From Candidatus Nanoarchaeia archaeon (GTDB lineage Archaea > Nanobdellota > Nanobdellia > Tiddalikarchaeales > Tiddalikarchaeaceae): a stretch of DNA of 23,719 nt. The position numbers were made by a program, and so were the translations under genes. The stretch's first letter is position 1; each line of letters starts with the position of its first letter. Shown one piece after another: positions 6,372 to 12,930 of the stretch. Location: NCBI GenBank assembly GCA_028704265.1, contig JAQVLH010000001.1:1-23719 (forward strand), read 5' to 3'. The notes under the pieces are model-generated. The model was not told where the DNA came from. It saw nothing but the letters and a program-made list of their open reading frames with translations, and searched no databases.

Positions 6372-7586
6372 TTAAGCTTTTATTTTTTCTTCTTTTCCAG
6401 TTTTTAAATCCTTTTTAACTATTATCCCATTCTTTAAATCCTGTTCTCCAATAATATAAACAGTATTTATTCCTTTGCTTTCAGCGTATTGAAATTGTTT
6501 TGATAGATTTTTGTTTGAAACATTCAAATCAACATTTATTCCTTTGCTTATTAATTTATTTTTAATTTTCAAGGCATCCTTGTAGCAGTCGCCTATTGTT
6601 GCCAAAAATACTGAATCATTAACGAATTCTGGCAATAATTTTTTTGATTTTAATAATTCTAAAAGCACTGTGTCTCCCATTCCAAATCCAACTGCAGGCA
6701 AATTATCTCCTCCTAAATCTTTTATTAAATTATTATATTCTCCTCCACCAAAAATTGCCCTAAATTCATTTTTAGTGTCAAATGCTTCAAAAACTATATC
6801 AGTGTAATAATCAAGGCCTCTTATTATGCTTAAATCAAGTTCCAAATAATCATATCCAATTATTTCAAAAACGCTTTTTATTCTGTCAATATTCACTCCT
6901 ATATTTTTTAATTCATCAAATAATTCATTTCCTTTTAAGCTAAGAAGTTGCAATAATCTTTTATAATCAGTAACTAATATTTTTAATTCTTTTAAAAAAT
7001 CTTTTTCTTCCATTTTTGATTTTTTATCCAATAATAAATAAAATGCCAAGGAATCATTTACTCCTAAAATTTTTATTAAAGAGTCAATAATTTTTCTGCT
7101 GTTAATTTTAACTTTAAAATCTTTATTTGTTAAATTAAATCCTTCAAGTATTTTTATTGCCAGGCTTATTATTTCAATTGTTGAATAAATACTTTCTTCT
7201 CCAATAATATCTGCATTAAATTGAAAAAATTCCCTTAATCTTCCTTTTTGAGGTTTTTCGTATCTGAATAATCTTGGCATACTGAACCATTTTATTGGTT
7301 TCTTTATTGCTTTTCCATAATTTACTATATATCTTGCTAATTGAGGAGTAAGTTCAGCCCTTAAGCATACATCCCTGTCTCCTTTATCTTTAAACCAGAA
7401 TAATTGATTCTTTATTTCTTCTCCGCTTTTTGCTGTGAATAATTTTACATCTTCTATTATTGGCGCTTCATATTCTTCAAAACCCATGCTATTGCTTGAT
7501 TTTTTCCAAACATCAAATAAATAATTCATTATTTTCCAATCATTTGGTAAAAAATCCCTAGTGCCAATATATCCTTGAATCATCAT
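6372..7586 (-). CDS. hisS: Histidyl-tRNA synthetase
   Basis: A 404-residue class II aminoacyl-tRNA synthetase that charges tRNA-His in the cytosol. The N-terminus MIQGYIGTRDFLPNDW is typical. Motif 2 is FRYEKPQKGRLREFFQFN with the following DIIGEE, preceded by LRAELTPQLARY. The histidine-specific signature LDYYTDIVFEAF lies near residue 260, and motif 3 is AVGFGMGDTVLLELL near residue 300. The last 90 residues fit the HGTP anticodon-binding domain (VFLATIGDCYKDALKI onward). Length is normal for a compact archaeal enzyme. Two ATG codons stand in tandem at the start (7586 and 7583); either is possible. The gene is 29 bases downstream of the RDD membrane protein gene on the same strand. Confidence 0.94.
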   Translation of the reverse strand: MMIQGYIGTRDFLPNDWKIMNYLFDVWKKSSNSMGFEEYEAPIIEDVKLFTAKSGEEIKNQLFWFKDKGDRDVCLRAELTPQLARYIVNYGKAIKKPIKWFSMPRLFRYEKPQKGRLREFFQFNADIIGEESIYSTIEIISLAIKILEGFNLTNKDFKVKINSRKIIDSLIKILGVNDSLAFYLLLDKKSKMEEKDFLKELKILVTDYKRLLQLLSLKGNELFDELKNIGVNIDRIKSVFEIIGYDYLELDLSIIRGLDYYTDIVFEAFDTKNEFRAIFGGGEYNNLIKDLGGDNLPAVGFGMGDTVLLELLKSKKLLPEFVNDSVFLATIGDCYKDALKIKNKLISKGINVDLNVSNKNLSKQFQYAESKGINTVYIIGEQDLKNGIIVKKDLKTGKEEKIKA

Positions 7587-7615
7587 TATTAAAGAAATGC
7601 GTGTAATTATTTAAA

Positions 7616-8014
7616 TTATTCCTTTATTACTAAGCAATTACTAAATTTATCATGAAGAGCTTGGCCTTTATTGTTAAGTTTTATTCCAAACGAAAATATT
7701 TTAAAAATGAACCTTTGTGTAGCTTGAAAAAAAGTTATTCTTCTATATTTTAAATTAGTAACTTTTAATCCTAAAATTTTTTTTCCTAAAGTTGCTTGAT
7801 ATTTTGAACTTTCCATACATGCAAAATATATCCAAATTAATAATATTGAAAGGAGTATGCATGGCCAGCCTTTATAAAATGAAGAATCGAAAAAATTAAA
7901 AATTAAATTTATTAAGCTTAAAATCATTCCTAAAATAAAACTTAATCCTGAAATAAATATTATATCAATAATGAAAGAATACACCCTTTCTTTCATAGAG
8001 GCATATTTTACCAT
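7616..8014 (-). CDS. RDD family membrane protein
   Basis: A 132-residue integral membrane protein. It has the RDD pattern: Arg in MKERVYSFIID near residue 10, Asp in the first membrane helix, two hydrophobic helices (about residues 13-40 and 50-67), then the typical TLGKKILGLKV segment, the RRITFFQATQRF segment, and an LHDKF segment near the end. RDD proteins are small membrane proteins whose roles include ion exchange in some bacteria, but most are uncharacterised. It is divergent from the repeat protein at 8099 and precedes hisS by 29 bases on the same strand, possibly sharing a transcript. The family call is good; the substrate is unknown. Confidence 0.82.
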   Translation of the reverse strand: MVKYASMKERVYSFIIDIIFISGLSFILGMILSLINLIFNFFDSSFYKGWPCILLSILLIWIYFACMESSKYQATLGKKILGLKVTNLKYRRITFFQATQRFIFKIFSFGIKLNNKGQALHDKFSNCLVIKE

Positions 8015-8061
8015 GATATTTTAATAATTTAATCACTTTTAAGCTTTTTTAATATAAAACA

Positions 8062-8085
8062 AAGCTTTTTATTTGAAAAAAGCTT
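8062..8085. promoter_or_regulatory. Promoter of the repeat protein embedded in an inverted repeat
   Basis: AAGCTTTTT at 8062-8070 and AAAAAGCTT at 8077-8085 form a perfect nine-base inverted repeat with a six-base loop. A third AAGCTTTTTT occurs at 8041-8050. The TATA-like CTTTTTATTTG at 8065-8075 falls inside the first arm, 24-34 bases before the ATG at 8099. The repeat may be an operator; AT-rich composition makes chance possible. Confidence 0.4.
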
Positions 8086-8098
8086 GTTTTTTACTATT

Positions 8099-8410
8099 AT
8101 GGATAGAGATAGAAGTTTTAAAAGCAGAAGACCAAATTCTGACAGAAATGATGAAGGAAGAGGCTACGGGAATAGAAGTTCTGGTAGTAGAGACGGAAAT
8201 AGAAGTTCAGGAAGCAGGGACGGAAATAGAAGTTTTGGAAATAGAGATAGTAGCAGAAGTTTTGGAAATAGAAATGACAGCGGTTTTAATAGAGAAATGC
8301 ACAAAGCTGTATGCGCTGAATGCGGCAATGAATGCACAGTTCCTTTTAAGCCAGTTCAAGACAAACCTGTTTATTGCAGGGATTGTTTTATGAAAAAAAG
8401 AAAATTCTAA
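8099..8410 (+). CDS. Ser/Arg/Gly-rich repeat protein with C-terminal zinc module
   Basis: A 103-residue protein. Residues 1-23 are rich in Arg, Asp and Ser. Residues 24-59 are four nine-residue repeats of the type GNRSSGSRD, the DNA period being 27 bases from 8168 to 8275. Residues 72-96 are a compact cysteine module: CAECGNEC, then VPFKP, then KPVYCRDCF, with five cysteines fit to bind zinc. The basic tail is MKKRKF. The disordered, arginine-rich repeats suggest RNA binding, as in RGG or SR proteins, and zinc modules with PVYCxxCF are seen in small proteins of DPANN archaea and candidate-phyla bacteria. The start at 8099 is chosen over a TTG at 8084 because of the promoter spacing. Function is inferred only. 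Confidence 0.72.
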   Translation: MDRDRSFKSRRPNSDRNDEGRGYGNRSSGSRDGNRSSGSRDGNRSFGNRDSSRSFGNRNDSGFNREMHKAVCAECGNECTVPFKPVQDKPVYCRDCFMKKRKF

Positions 8411-8443
8411 ATGAATTATTTTTCTAAATTTTTTTATTTTTTT
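8411..8443. terminator. T/A-rich region between convergent genes
   Basis: Between the repeat-protein stop and the fur stop there are several runs of T on the plus strand and the same region supplies T runs just upstream within fur's 3' end. Archaeal termination depends mainly on oligo-T tracts, so this region may serve both genes. Confidence 0.35.
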
Positions 8444-8803
8444 TTAAATTAATTTTTTTAAAAGACAATCATTGCATATTCCTGTTATATCTAATTGCAG
8501 ATGGCATATTTTTCCATTAATAACTTTTGATATTGTATCCAAATTTTTTAAATTGAAATGATTCTTTTTTCCGCAGATTTTACATATAAAATGACAATGA
8601 TTATTGTTTTCTTTTGAATAAACTATTTTTTTATTGCAAATATAAGTGTGATATTTTAATTCTTTTAAAAATCTATAAACTGTTGCTATTCCTATCCCTT
8701 TATTTTTTACTTTTTCGTAGATTTCATCAGCTGTAAAAAATTCGCTAGAGTTGTTTATTAATTCTTCAAGTATTTTTTTTTGAGTCGTTTTTCTGCCAAT
8801 CAT
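8444..8803 (-). CDS. fur: Fur-family metal-responsive transcription regulator
   Basis: A 119-residue regulator of the Fur/Zur/PerR family. The N-terminal winged helix includes TTQKKILEEL, FTADEIYEKVKNKG and the recognition helix IATVYRFLKELK (residues 39-50). The dimerisation domain has the metal-sensing HCHFICKICGK (residues 69-79) and GICNDCL; Cys74, Cys77, Cys110 and Cys113 should form the structural zinc site. I choose the ATG at 8803 (MIGRKTTQ), which matches the normal Fur N-terminus; an upstream TTG at 8824 would translate the operator. A perfect Fur-type palindrome at 8807-8825 lies directly before the start, so it probably represses itself. The divergent gene is a ZIP transporter, pointing to zinc, iron or manganese as the signal. 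Confidence 0.9.
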   Translation of the reverse strand: MIGRKTTQKKILEELINNSSEFFTADEIYEKVKNKGIGIATVYRFLKELKYHTYICNKKIVYSKENNNHCHFICKICGKKNHFNLKNLDTISKVINGKICHLQLDITGICNDCLLKKLI

Positions 8804-8806
8804 GTT

Positions 8807-8825
8807 ATTGATAATCATTATCAAT
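8807..8825. promoter_or_regulatory. Fur box operator shared by fur and the ZIP transporter gene
   Basis: ATTGATAATCATTATCAAT is a perfect 9-1-9 palindrome. Its core at 8809-8823, TGATAATCATTATCA, is identical to the 7-1-7 Fur box consensus known from Bacillus subtilis. It lies 4-22 bases before the fur start and ends three bases before the TATA-like element of the ZIP gene, so a bound dimer could block both promoters. Confidence 0.85.
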
Positions 8826-8828
8826 AAA

Positions 8829-8838
8829 CTTTTTAAAA
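8829..8838 (+). promoter_or_regulatory. TATA-like element of the ZIP transporter gene
   Basis: CTTTTTAAAA is 23-32 bases before the ATG at 8861. The Fur box ends at 8825, directly next to where TFB would bind. Confidence 0.5.
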
Positions 8839-8860
8839 GGTTTCTTTGTTATTAATAAAC

Positions 8861-9607
8861 ATGATAATAACTTGGATTTATTCAATTACAGGAGTATTTT
8901 TAGTTAGCTTAATTTCTTTAATAGGCTTATTAACCCTCTCAATAAACACAAGCAAACTTAAATCAATTATTATTTATTTAATCAGTTTCAGTGCAGGAGC
9001 ATTGATTGGTGATGCATTCTTGCATTTAATTCCGGAAATTTCAGAAAATGGATTGAGTATTTATTCTTCATTATTAATAATTTCAGGAATACTCGGCTCT
9101 TTTTTAATTGAAAAAATAATAAACTGGAGACATTGCCATATGCCCATAACAAAAACACATATTCATTCATTTGCTTACATGAATTTAGTCGGAGATTTAG
9201 TGCATAATTTTATTGACGGATTAATTATAGGGGCAAGCTTTTTAGTAAATTACACCGTAGGCTTTGCTTCAACAATTGCAATAATACTTCATGAAATACC
9301 TCAAGAAATTGGAGATTTTGGAGTGTTAATTCATGGAGGATTTAGCACAAAAAAAGCACTAGTATATAATTTTTTTACAGCACTTTTTGCAATAGCAGGA
9401 ACAATAATAGCATTAATAATTGGCAGTTTTAGCCAAAATTTAACAATTTTTTTAATTCCTTTTGCAGCAGGAAATTTTATTTATATAGCTTGCAGTGATT
9501 TAATTCCTGAATTACATAAAGAGTGTTCAAAAAAGCCAACAATAATGCAAACAATCACATTTATAATAGGTATTTTAATTATGGCTTCACTTTTATTTAT
9601 GGAATAA
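8861..9607 (+). CDS. ZIP family metal ion transporter
   Basis: A 248-residue membrane protein with about eight hydrophobic segments. The family's metal-binding helices are plain: GDAFLHLIPE (residues 50-59), HNFIDGLIIGASF (residues 115-127) and HEIPQEIGDFGVLIHGG (residues 144-160), which is the LIV-1-like version of the transport signature. A His-rich loop, WRHCHMPITKTHIHSF near residues 89-104, could gather metal ions. ZIP proteins bring zinc, iron or manganese into the cytosol. The start is ATG 8861, supported by the TATA-like element at 8829-8838; a TTG at 8846 is rejected. Divergent orientation from fur with a shared Fur box implies that uptake is shut off when metal is plentiful. Confidence 0.9.
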   Translation: MIITWIYSITGVFLVSLISLIGLLTLSINTSKLKSIIIYLISFSAGALIGDAFLHLIPEISENGLSIYSSLLIISGILGSFLIEKIINWRHCHMPITKTHIHSFAYMNLVGDLVHNFIDGLIIGASFLVNYTVGFASTIAIILHEIPQEIGDFGVLIHGGFSTKKALVYNFFTALFAIAGTIIALIIGSFSQNLTIFLIPFAAGNFIYIACSDLIPELHKECSKKPTIMQTITFIIGILIMASLLFME

Positions 9608-9610
9608 ATA

Positions 9611-9620
9611 ATTTTATAAT
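9611..9620 (+). promoter_or_regulatory. TATA-like element for the gene at 9644
   Basis: ATTTTATAAT is 24-33 bases before the ATG at 9644 and only four bases after the ZIP stop codon, suggesting a separate leaderless transcript. Confidence 0.45.
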
Positions 9621-9643
9621 ACAGCAACAAATAATTTTATTTT

Positions 9644-9910
9644 ATGGCAAAAAATTTTAATAAATTAAGCAGAATAAGCCAAAGAAGCGTTTATGCAACC
9701 CTTGTTTGTTTTTTAACCTGTTTAATTAATATTGTGTATTATTTAGTTTATAATAAAAATCCATTAACATTAGTTGCATTAATGCCAATAGTTTTTTGGA
9801 TAGCTTATGATGGCAATGAAGATCAAGAAGCGACAAAAAAAGGATTTTGGTATTGGGTTTCATTATTATTAACAACAAGTATTTTAGTTATGATTTATCC
9901 TTTATTTTAA
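9644..9910 (+). CDS. Small integral membrane protein, hypothetical
   Basis: An 88-residue protein with three likely membrane helices: about residues 17-37 (VYATLVCFLTCLINIVYYLV), 42-56 (LTLVALMPIVFWIAY) and 68-88 (WYWVSLLLTTSILVMIYPLF). The N-terminus is basic (KNFNKLSRISQRS) and probably cytosolic. A short acidic loop, DGNEDQEATKKG, joins the last two helices. No motif links it to a family. It sits between the ZIP transporter and TFB, all on the plus strand, but each appears to have its own TATA-like element. Confidence 0.65.
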   Translation: MAKNFNKLSRISQRSVYATLVCFLTCLINIVYYLVYNKNPLTLVALMPIVFWIAYDGNEDQEATKKGFWYWVSLLLTTSILVMIYPLF

Positions 9911-9940
9911 GGATAAACATTATTTTATAAGCAAAGATTA

Positions 9941-9951
9941 ATTTTAAATAA
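9941..9951 (+). promoter_or_regulatory. BRE/TATA-like promoter of tfb
   Basis: GCAAAG at 9931-9936 may be the TFB recognition element, and ATTTTAAATAA at 9941-9951 is 19-29 bases before the ATG at 9970. Confidence 0.45.
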
Positions 9952-9969
9952 GATAACTTATAAGTAAGA

Positions 9970-10935
9970 ATGAAAGTGACAAATCAAACAATACAAAAAT
10001 CTTATGGAATTAGAGCTGTTTATTCTTTAATTGAACCTCTTGAAAATATTTTATTAAAAAAATACCAAAATTGCATTGAGTGCGAAACTGAATTAATTTT
10101 AAACAATGAAAATTATTGGATTTGTAAAAATTGCGGCTTAGAATACGGACTTAATATTGAATCAACTGAAATAGCTGGAGAAAAAAGAATGTATAATAAT
10201 GAAGAAATGAATAATAAAAAAATTACTCAAATATTTTCTTCAGAAGTAGGTCCAAGAACTTTTGTAGGAGATTATGGCGATAACAATAAAGTATCCAAAG
10301 AAATGAAACCAATAATAAAAAGAATACAAAGAATTCAAAATCAAACTTTAAAAGGGATAGAGTATAATTATAAACAAGCTTTATTTAATCTTAATAATAT
10401 TACTTACAATTTAGATATTGCCGATTATGTTAAAAAAACTGCCTGGAAAATATATAAAACTGCTTATAAAAAAAAAATAATAAGAGGAAGAACTTTAGAA
10501 GGTATTGTAGTAGCATCTATTTGCACAGCAATAAAAGTACATGAAATACCTCTGCTTCAAAGCAGTATAATAAAAGAATCAACAGTTGATAAATCATTAG
10601 TTGAAAATAATATAAAAATATTAATTCAGGAGGTTTTGCCTATTCTTAATTTAAAATATAAAACTAGTTCAGTAATTAATTATATTCCTTATTTAAGTGA
10701 AAAATTTAATTTAGATGAAAAAATTTGCTTAAAAGCGTGCAATTTATATAATTTAATTGAAAAAAAATTAAAATATTCAGGAAAAGACCCTAAAGGCTAC
10801 GCTGCTGCTGTATTATATTTATCTTCTTTAAATTCAAAAAAAATTAGTCAAAAATATATTTCCAGCACTACAGGGATTTGCACAGTAACTTTAAGAAGAA
10901 GAATACAAGAATTACAAAAATACATTAAGGAATAG
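9970..10935 (+). CDS. tfb: Transcription initiation factor IIB (TFB)
   Basis: A 321-residue archaeal TFB, which bridges TBP-TATA DNA and RNA polymerase. A 34-residue extension comes before the zinc ribbon, whose cysteines are Cys35, Cys38, Cys52 and Cys55 (CIEC and CKNC). The linker, including VGPRTFVGDYGD, corresponds to the B-reader/B-linker area. Two cyclin-like repeats follow: about residues 108-210, with RGRTLEGIVVASICTAIK, and 215-320, with SGKDPKGYAAAVLYLSS and the final helix TLRRRIQELQKYI that contacts the promoter. The extended N-terminus and the loosely conserved linker mark it as divergent. The gene is followed by an RPA-like OB-fold gene, 50 bases downstream. Confidence 0.93.
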   Translation: MKVTNQTIQKSYGIRAVYSLIEPLENILLKKYQNCIECETELILNNENYWICKNCGLEYGLNIESTEIAGEKRMYNNEEMNNKKITQIFSSEVGPRTFVGDYGDNNKVSKEMKPIIKRIQRIQNQTLKGIEYNYKQALFNLNNITYNLDIADYVKKTAWKIYKTAYKKKIIRGRTLEGIVVASICTAIKVHEIPLLQSSIIKESTVDKSLVENNIKILIQEVLPILNLKYKTSSVINYIPYLSEKFNLDEKICLKACNLYNLIEKKLKYSGKDPKGYAAAVLYLSSLNSKKISQKYISSTTGICTVTLRRRIQELQKYIKE

Positions 10936-10956
10936 AGGAAGTTTTATCTTTATCTC

Positions 10957-10964
10957 TTTAAAAA
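10957..10964 (+). promoter_or_regulatory. TATA-like element for the OB-fold gene
   Basis: TTTAAAAA is 22-29 bases before the ATG at 10986. Confidence 0.35.
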
Positions 10965-10985
10965 CGCAATAATTCAAATAATATT

Positions 10986-11273
10986 ATGATTTCAAAACTA
11001 GTACCCGGAATGACTAATGTTCAGCTTTTAGCAAAAGTAATCGCTAAAGATGCGCCAAGAACTGTTAAAACAAAATATGGCTCAACAAGAGTATGTGATG
11101 CAACTTTAAAAGATGAAACTGGACAGATAGGATTAACCCTTTGGTCTGAGCAAATAAGCAAAGTAACTGAAGGAGATGAAGTTGTAATAAAAGGAGCTTT
11201 TACCTCTGAATGGCAAGGCGAAGTTAAGCTTAACCTTCCAAAAAACTCAGAAATACTAAAAAAAGAGGATTAG
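10986..11273 (+). CDS. RPA/SSB-like single-domain OB-fold protein
   Basis: A 95-residue protein consisting of one OB fold. The order KLVPGMTNVQLLAKVIAKD, then the YGSTRVCDATLKDETG turn, then GLTLWSEQ, then EGDEVVIKGAF and the last strand EVKLNLP, is that of archaeal single-stranded DNA-binding proteins related to RPA. It likely coats single-stranded DNA in replication and repair, alone or as a multimer. Unlike crenarchaeal SSB it lacks a long acidic tail; only KKED remains. A TATA-like element at 10957-10964 suggests it can be transcribed apart from tfb, although the 50-base gap also allows read-through. The family call is firm; RNA binding is a possible alternative. Confidence 0.85.
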   Translation: MISKLVPGMTNVQLLAKVIAKDAPRTVKTKYGSTRVCDATLKDETGQIGLTLWSEQISKVTEGDEVVIKGAFTSEWQGEVKLNLPKNSEILKKED

Positions 11274-11290
11274 AGAAAAACCACACTCCT

Positions 11291-11326
11291 TCCTCTTACC
11301 CTTTTTTTATTATTTTTTATTATATT
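11291..11326 (+). terminator. Oligo-T region after the OB-fold gene
   Basis: A C/T-rich segment is followed by long T tracts at about 11301-11328, the usual archaeal termination signal, before the next promoter. Confidence 0.4.
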
Positions 11327-11356
11327 TTGCAAAACAATGTTTTTATTATACTTGTA

Positions 11357-11368
11357 TTTTTAAATATT
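11357..11368 (+). promoter_or_regulatory. TATA-like element for the gene at 11387
   Basis: TTTTTAAATATT is 19-30 bases before the ATG at 11387 and argues against the upstream TTG start at 11327. Confidence 0.4.
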
Positions 11369-11386
11369 AAAAAAAATCATAAAGGA

Positions 11387-11626
11387 ATGGTTTCATGCGA
11401 AATAGATAATCCAAAAATAATAACTCTTGAAAATCAGCTTAAAGAATTAACAAGCCAAATTTTTGTTGATAAAAGAAGAGAACAAGCTGAAAGAATATTT
11501 AATAATTGCAATAATGAAAAAGATAAATTGGGTTTTGAAAGAAATTATATGATGGACCTTGAATATAATATCAGAAATTATACAGTAATTAAAAATAATA
11601 AAAATTTCAGCAATGTTCACTATTAA
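11387..11626 (+). CDS. Small coiled-coil-like hypothetical protein
   Basis: A 79-residue, mostly helical protein. Residues 8-45 (ITLENQLKELTSQIFVDKRR and what follows) show a heptad-like pattern with a high charge content, so a coiled coil or helical hairpin is likely. The C-terminal part is rich in Asn and Tyr. I see no catalytic or metal-binding motif and no membrane segment. The start ATG at 11387 is preferred to a TTG at 11327, whose extra 20 residues come from the AT-rich promoter. The stop overlaps the stop of the convergent glycosylase gene by four bases. Function is unknown. Confidence 0.55.
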   Translation: MVSCEIDNPKIITLENQLKELTSQIFVDKRREQAERIFNNCNNEKDKLGFERNYMMDLEYNIRNYTVIKNNKNFSNVHY

Positions 11627-12297
11627 ACCAAAAAATCATTTAACCCGTAAGGCTTTTTAATGTAATGATTCTTGGCATGCTCGACAATTAATGCATGGAA
11701 TTCCTGAAATAATCTATAATCCTTAGGCAATTCATTTTCAAAAAAAGCTCTAATTTCTTCATAATTAATTGAATTAATTATTCTTAAATTGTTAAATATT
11801 CTTTTAGTGTAAACATCAACAACAAAAATTGGCTGATTATAAGCATAAAGCAGGATTGAATCCGCTGTTTCTTTGCCAATTCCTTTAACTGATAATAATT
11901 CATCCCTGCTTGGCAATCTTGCCTTAAGGCTTAAATAAAATTTTGAAAAATTAAATAAATATCCTGCTTTAATATTAAAATACCCGCTAGGCTTAATTAA
12001 TTCCTTAACTTTTTCAATATTGTTAATAATTTTTTCAGGACTTAAAAAATCATTTTTATACAAATTATTTAATGATTTCTCAACATTAACCCAATTAGTA
12101 TTTTGAGTGAGTATTACTCCAATACATATTTCAAATCTTTGAAAATCATTTTTTGGAAAAGAATAATCATTAACATGATATCCTTTAATGCTGCCAGTTT
12201 TAGTAGGATTATTCCCTTCATGCTCAATTAAAGGCCACCATCCTTGATAGCCATACTTATTAAGCAATTTATTGTAAATAGATAATAAAGTAATCAT
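11623..12297 (-). CDS. Endonuclease III-like HhH-GPD DNA glycosylase without iron-sulfur cysteines
   Basis: A 224-residue base-excision DNA glycosylase of the endonuclease III superfamily, closest in pattern to the COG2231/MagIII branch. Features are YGYQGWWPL at residues 15-23, the LTQNTNWVNVEKSL helix at 63-76, the helix-hairpin-helix LLSVKGIGKETADSILLYA (134-152), and the catalytic Asp161 in VVDVYTKRIF. At the place of the lyase Lys120 of E. coli endonuclease III there is Glu143, so a monofunctional glycosylase is expected. The C-terminus, EHAKNHYIKKPYGLNDFLV, follows the usual layout but the cluster cysteines are replaced, so no 4Fe-4S cluster can form. Substrate is unknown; alkylated purines are one option. 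It starts 50 bases downstream of the gene at 12348-12719. Confidence 0.82.
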   Translation of the reverse strand: MITLLSIYNKLLNKYGYQGWWPLIEHEGNNPTKTGSIKGYHVNDYSFPKNDFQRFEICIGVILTQNTNWVNVEKSLNNLYKNDFLSPEKIINNIEKVKELIKPSGYFNIKAGYLFNFSKFYLSLKARLPSRDELLSVKGIGKETADSILLYAYNQPIFVVDVYTKRIFNNLRIINSINYEEIRAFFENELPKDYRLFQEFHALIVEHAKNHYIKKPYGLNDFLV

Positions 12298-12316
12298 AAA
12301 AAATAAAAAAATAAAA

Positions 12317-12343
12317 AATTTCTTTTTTTAAAAAAAAGAAATT
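12317..12343. terminator. Inverted repeat with T/A runs
   Basis: AATTTCTTTTTTT at 12317-12329 faces AAAAAAAGAAATT at 12331-12343, a perfect 13-base inverted repeat with one central base. It lies just after the stop of the gene at 12348-12719 (minus strand) and before the glycosylase start. It could end transcription; its T runs fit archaeal termination. Confidence 0.5.
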
Positions 12344-12347
12344 AATA

Positions 12348-12719
12348 TTATTCTTTCTTTTCAGCTTCAGGTTTTATTTCTGTTTGTTCTGGAGCTTTTG
12401 TTTCTGTTTGTTCTGGAGCTTTTGTTTCAGCCAAATTATTTGCTTTTTTTGGCATTGCTTTGTAAGCTTCTGCTAATTCTTTGAATGCATCAACCAAGAA
12501 TTGTTGCAATTCTTCGCTTGCAGCGAATCCTAAACTATTCTTGTATCTCTTCATGTCATTCTGAGTCTTAAAGCCCTTGCTTATTGAAAAAAATACATTT
12601 TCATTATCATTTGTTTCTTTCAAAGCAACTTCTATAAAGTTCCTTGTTCCGTATTCTTTTTCAAGACTTTTTATTGTTTTAAACATAGGCTTTTGACCTT
12701 TTTGTTCGTTTTCATCCAT
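12348..12719 (-). CDS. Hypothetical protein with repetitive KAPEQTE tail
   Basis: A 123-residue soluble protein. Residues 11-90 form a compact strand/helix domain: FKTIKSLEKEYGTRNFIEVA, VFFSISKGFKTQNDMKRYK, then a helix EELQQFLVDAFKELAEAYKA. The strand-strand-helix order is reminiscent of PC4- or PurA-like single-stranded nucleic-acid-binding domains, but this is only a resemblance. The last 25 residues are acidic and repetitive (KAPEQTET twice), coded by a perfect 24-base tandem repeat. The start is ATG 12719, since an AGAGGTG Shine-Dalgarno sequence at 12729-12735 has a nine-base spacer; a GTG four codons upstream is rejected. A Shine-Dalgarno is rare in this window, so this gene may be well expressed. 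Confidence 0.7.
   Translation of the reverse strand: MDENEQKGQKPMFKTIKSLEKEYGTRNFIEVALKETNDNENVFFSISKGFKTQNDMKRYKNSLGFAASEELQQFLVDAFKELAEAYKAMPKKANNLAETKAPEQTETKAPEQTEIKPEAEKKE
12377..12424. repeat. Perfect 24-base tandem repeat (two copies)
   Basis: The unit occupies 12377-12400 and 12401-12424 without mismatch and codes for the KAPEQTET tail repeat of the minus-strand gene. It looks like a recent duplication that keeps the frame. Confidence 0.85.
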
Positions 12720-12728
12720 TTTTCTAAA

Positions 12729-12735
12729 CACCTCT
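12729..12735 (-). promoter_or_regulatory. Shine-Dalgarno sequence of the gene at 12348-12719
   Basis: AGAGGTG on the minus strand is complementary to the 16S rRNA 3' end and sits nine bases before ATG 12719. It decides the start. Confidence 0.6.
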
Positions 12736-12769
12736 TAGTTAATTGTTTTAATTAAAAAATTATTCGCTA

Positions 12770-12930
12770 CTTCTTAAAATTTTTCATTTTTAATAAAAAA
12801 AATATTTTTATTATAAATAATTTTAATTACTTGTTAATAATAAAAAAATTGAAAATAATTTTTTTAAAAAATAATTAATTTATTAAATAAAAATAACTAA
12901 AAAAAAATTTATTAAAAAGAAAATCTTTTT
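12770..12930. other. Extremely AT-rich intergenic stretch with A/T tracts
   Basis: Within the 242-base gap between two divergent genes, this part has only scattered G or C bases and many A or T runs. The gap holds the promoters of both flanking genes (CTTTTTATTG at 12925-12934 for the plus-strand gene). I see no gene, RNA fold or longer repeat in it. Confidence 0.5.

Noticed and set aside
8073..8393. An open frame of 106 codons overlapping the repeat protein
   Set aside because: It is a shadow of the 27-base repeat in another frame, with low-complexity Glu/Val/Ile content. The frame starting at 8099 has the zinc module and the correctly placed promoter.
8804..8824. Upstream TTG start of fur
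   Set aside because: The added residues would be coded by the Fur box itself, and the normal Fur N-terminus starts at ATG 8803.
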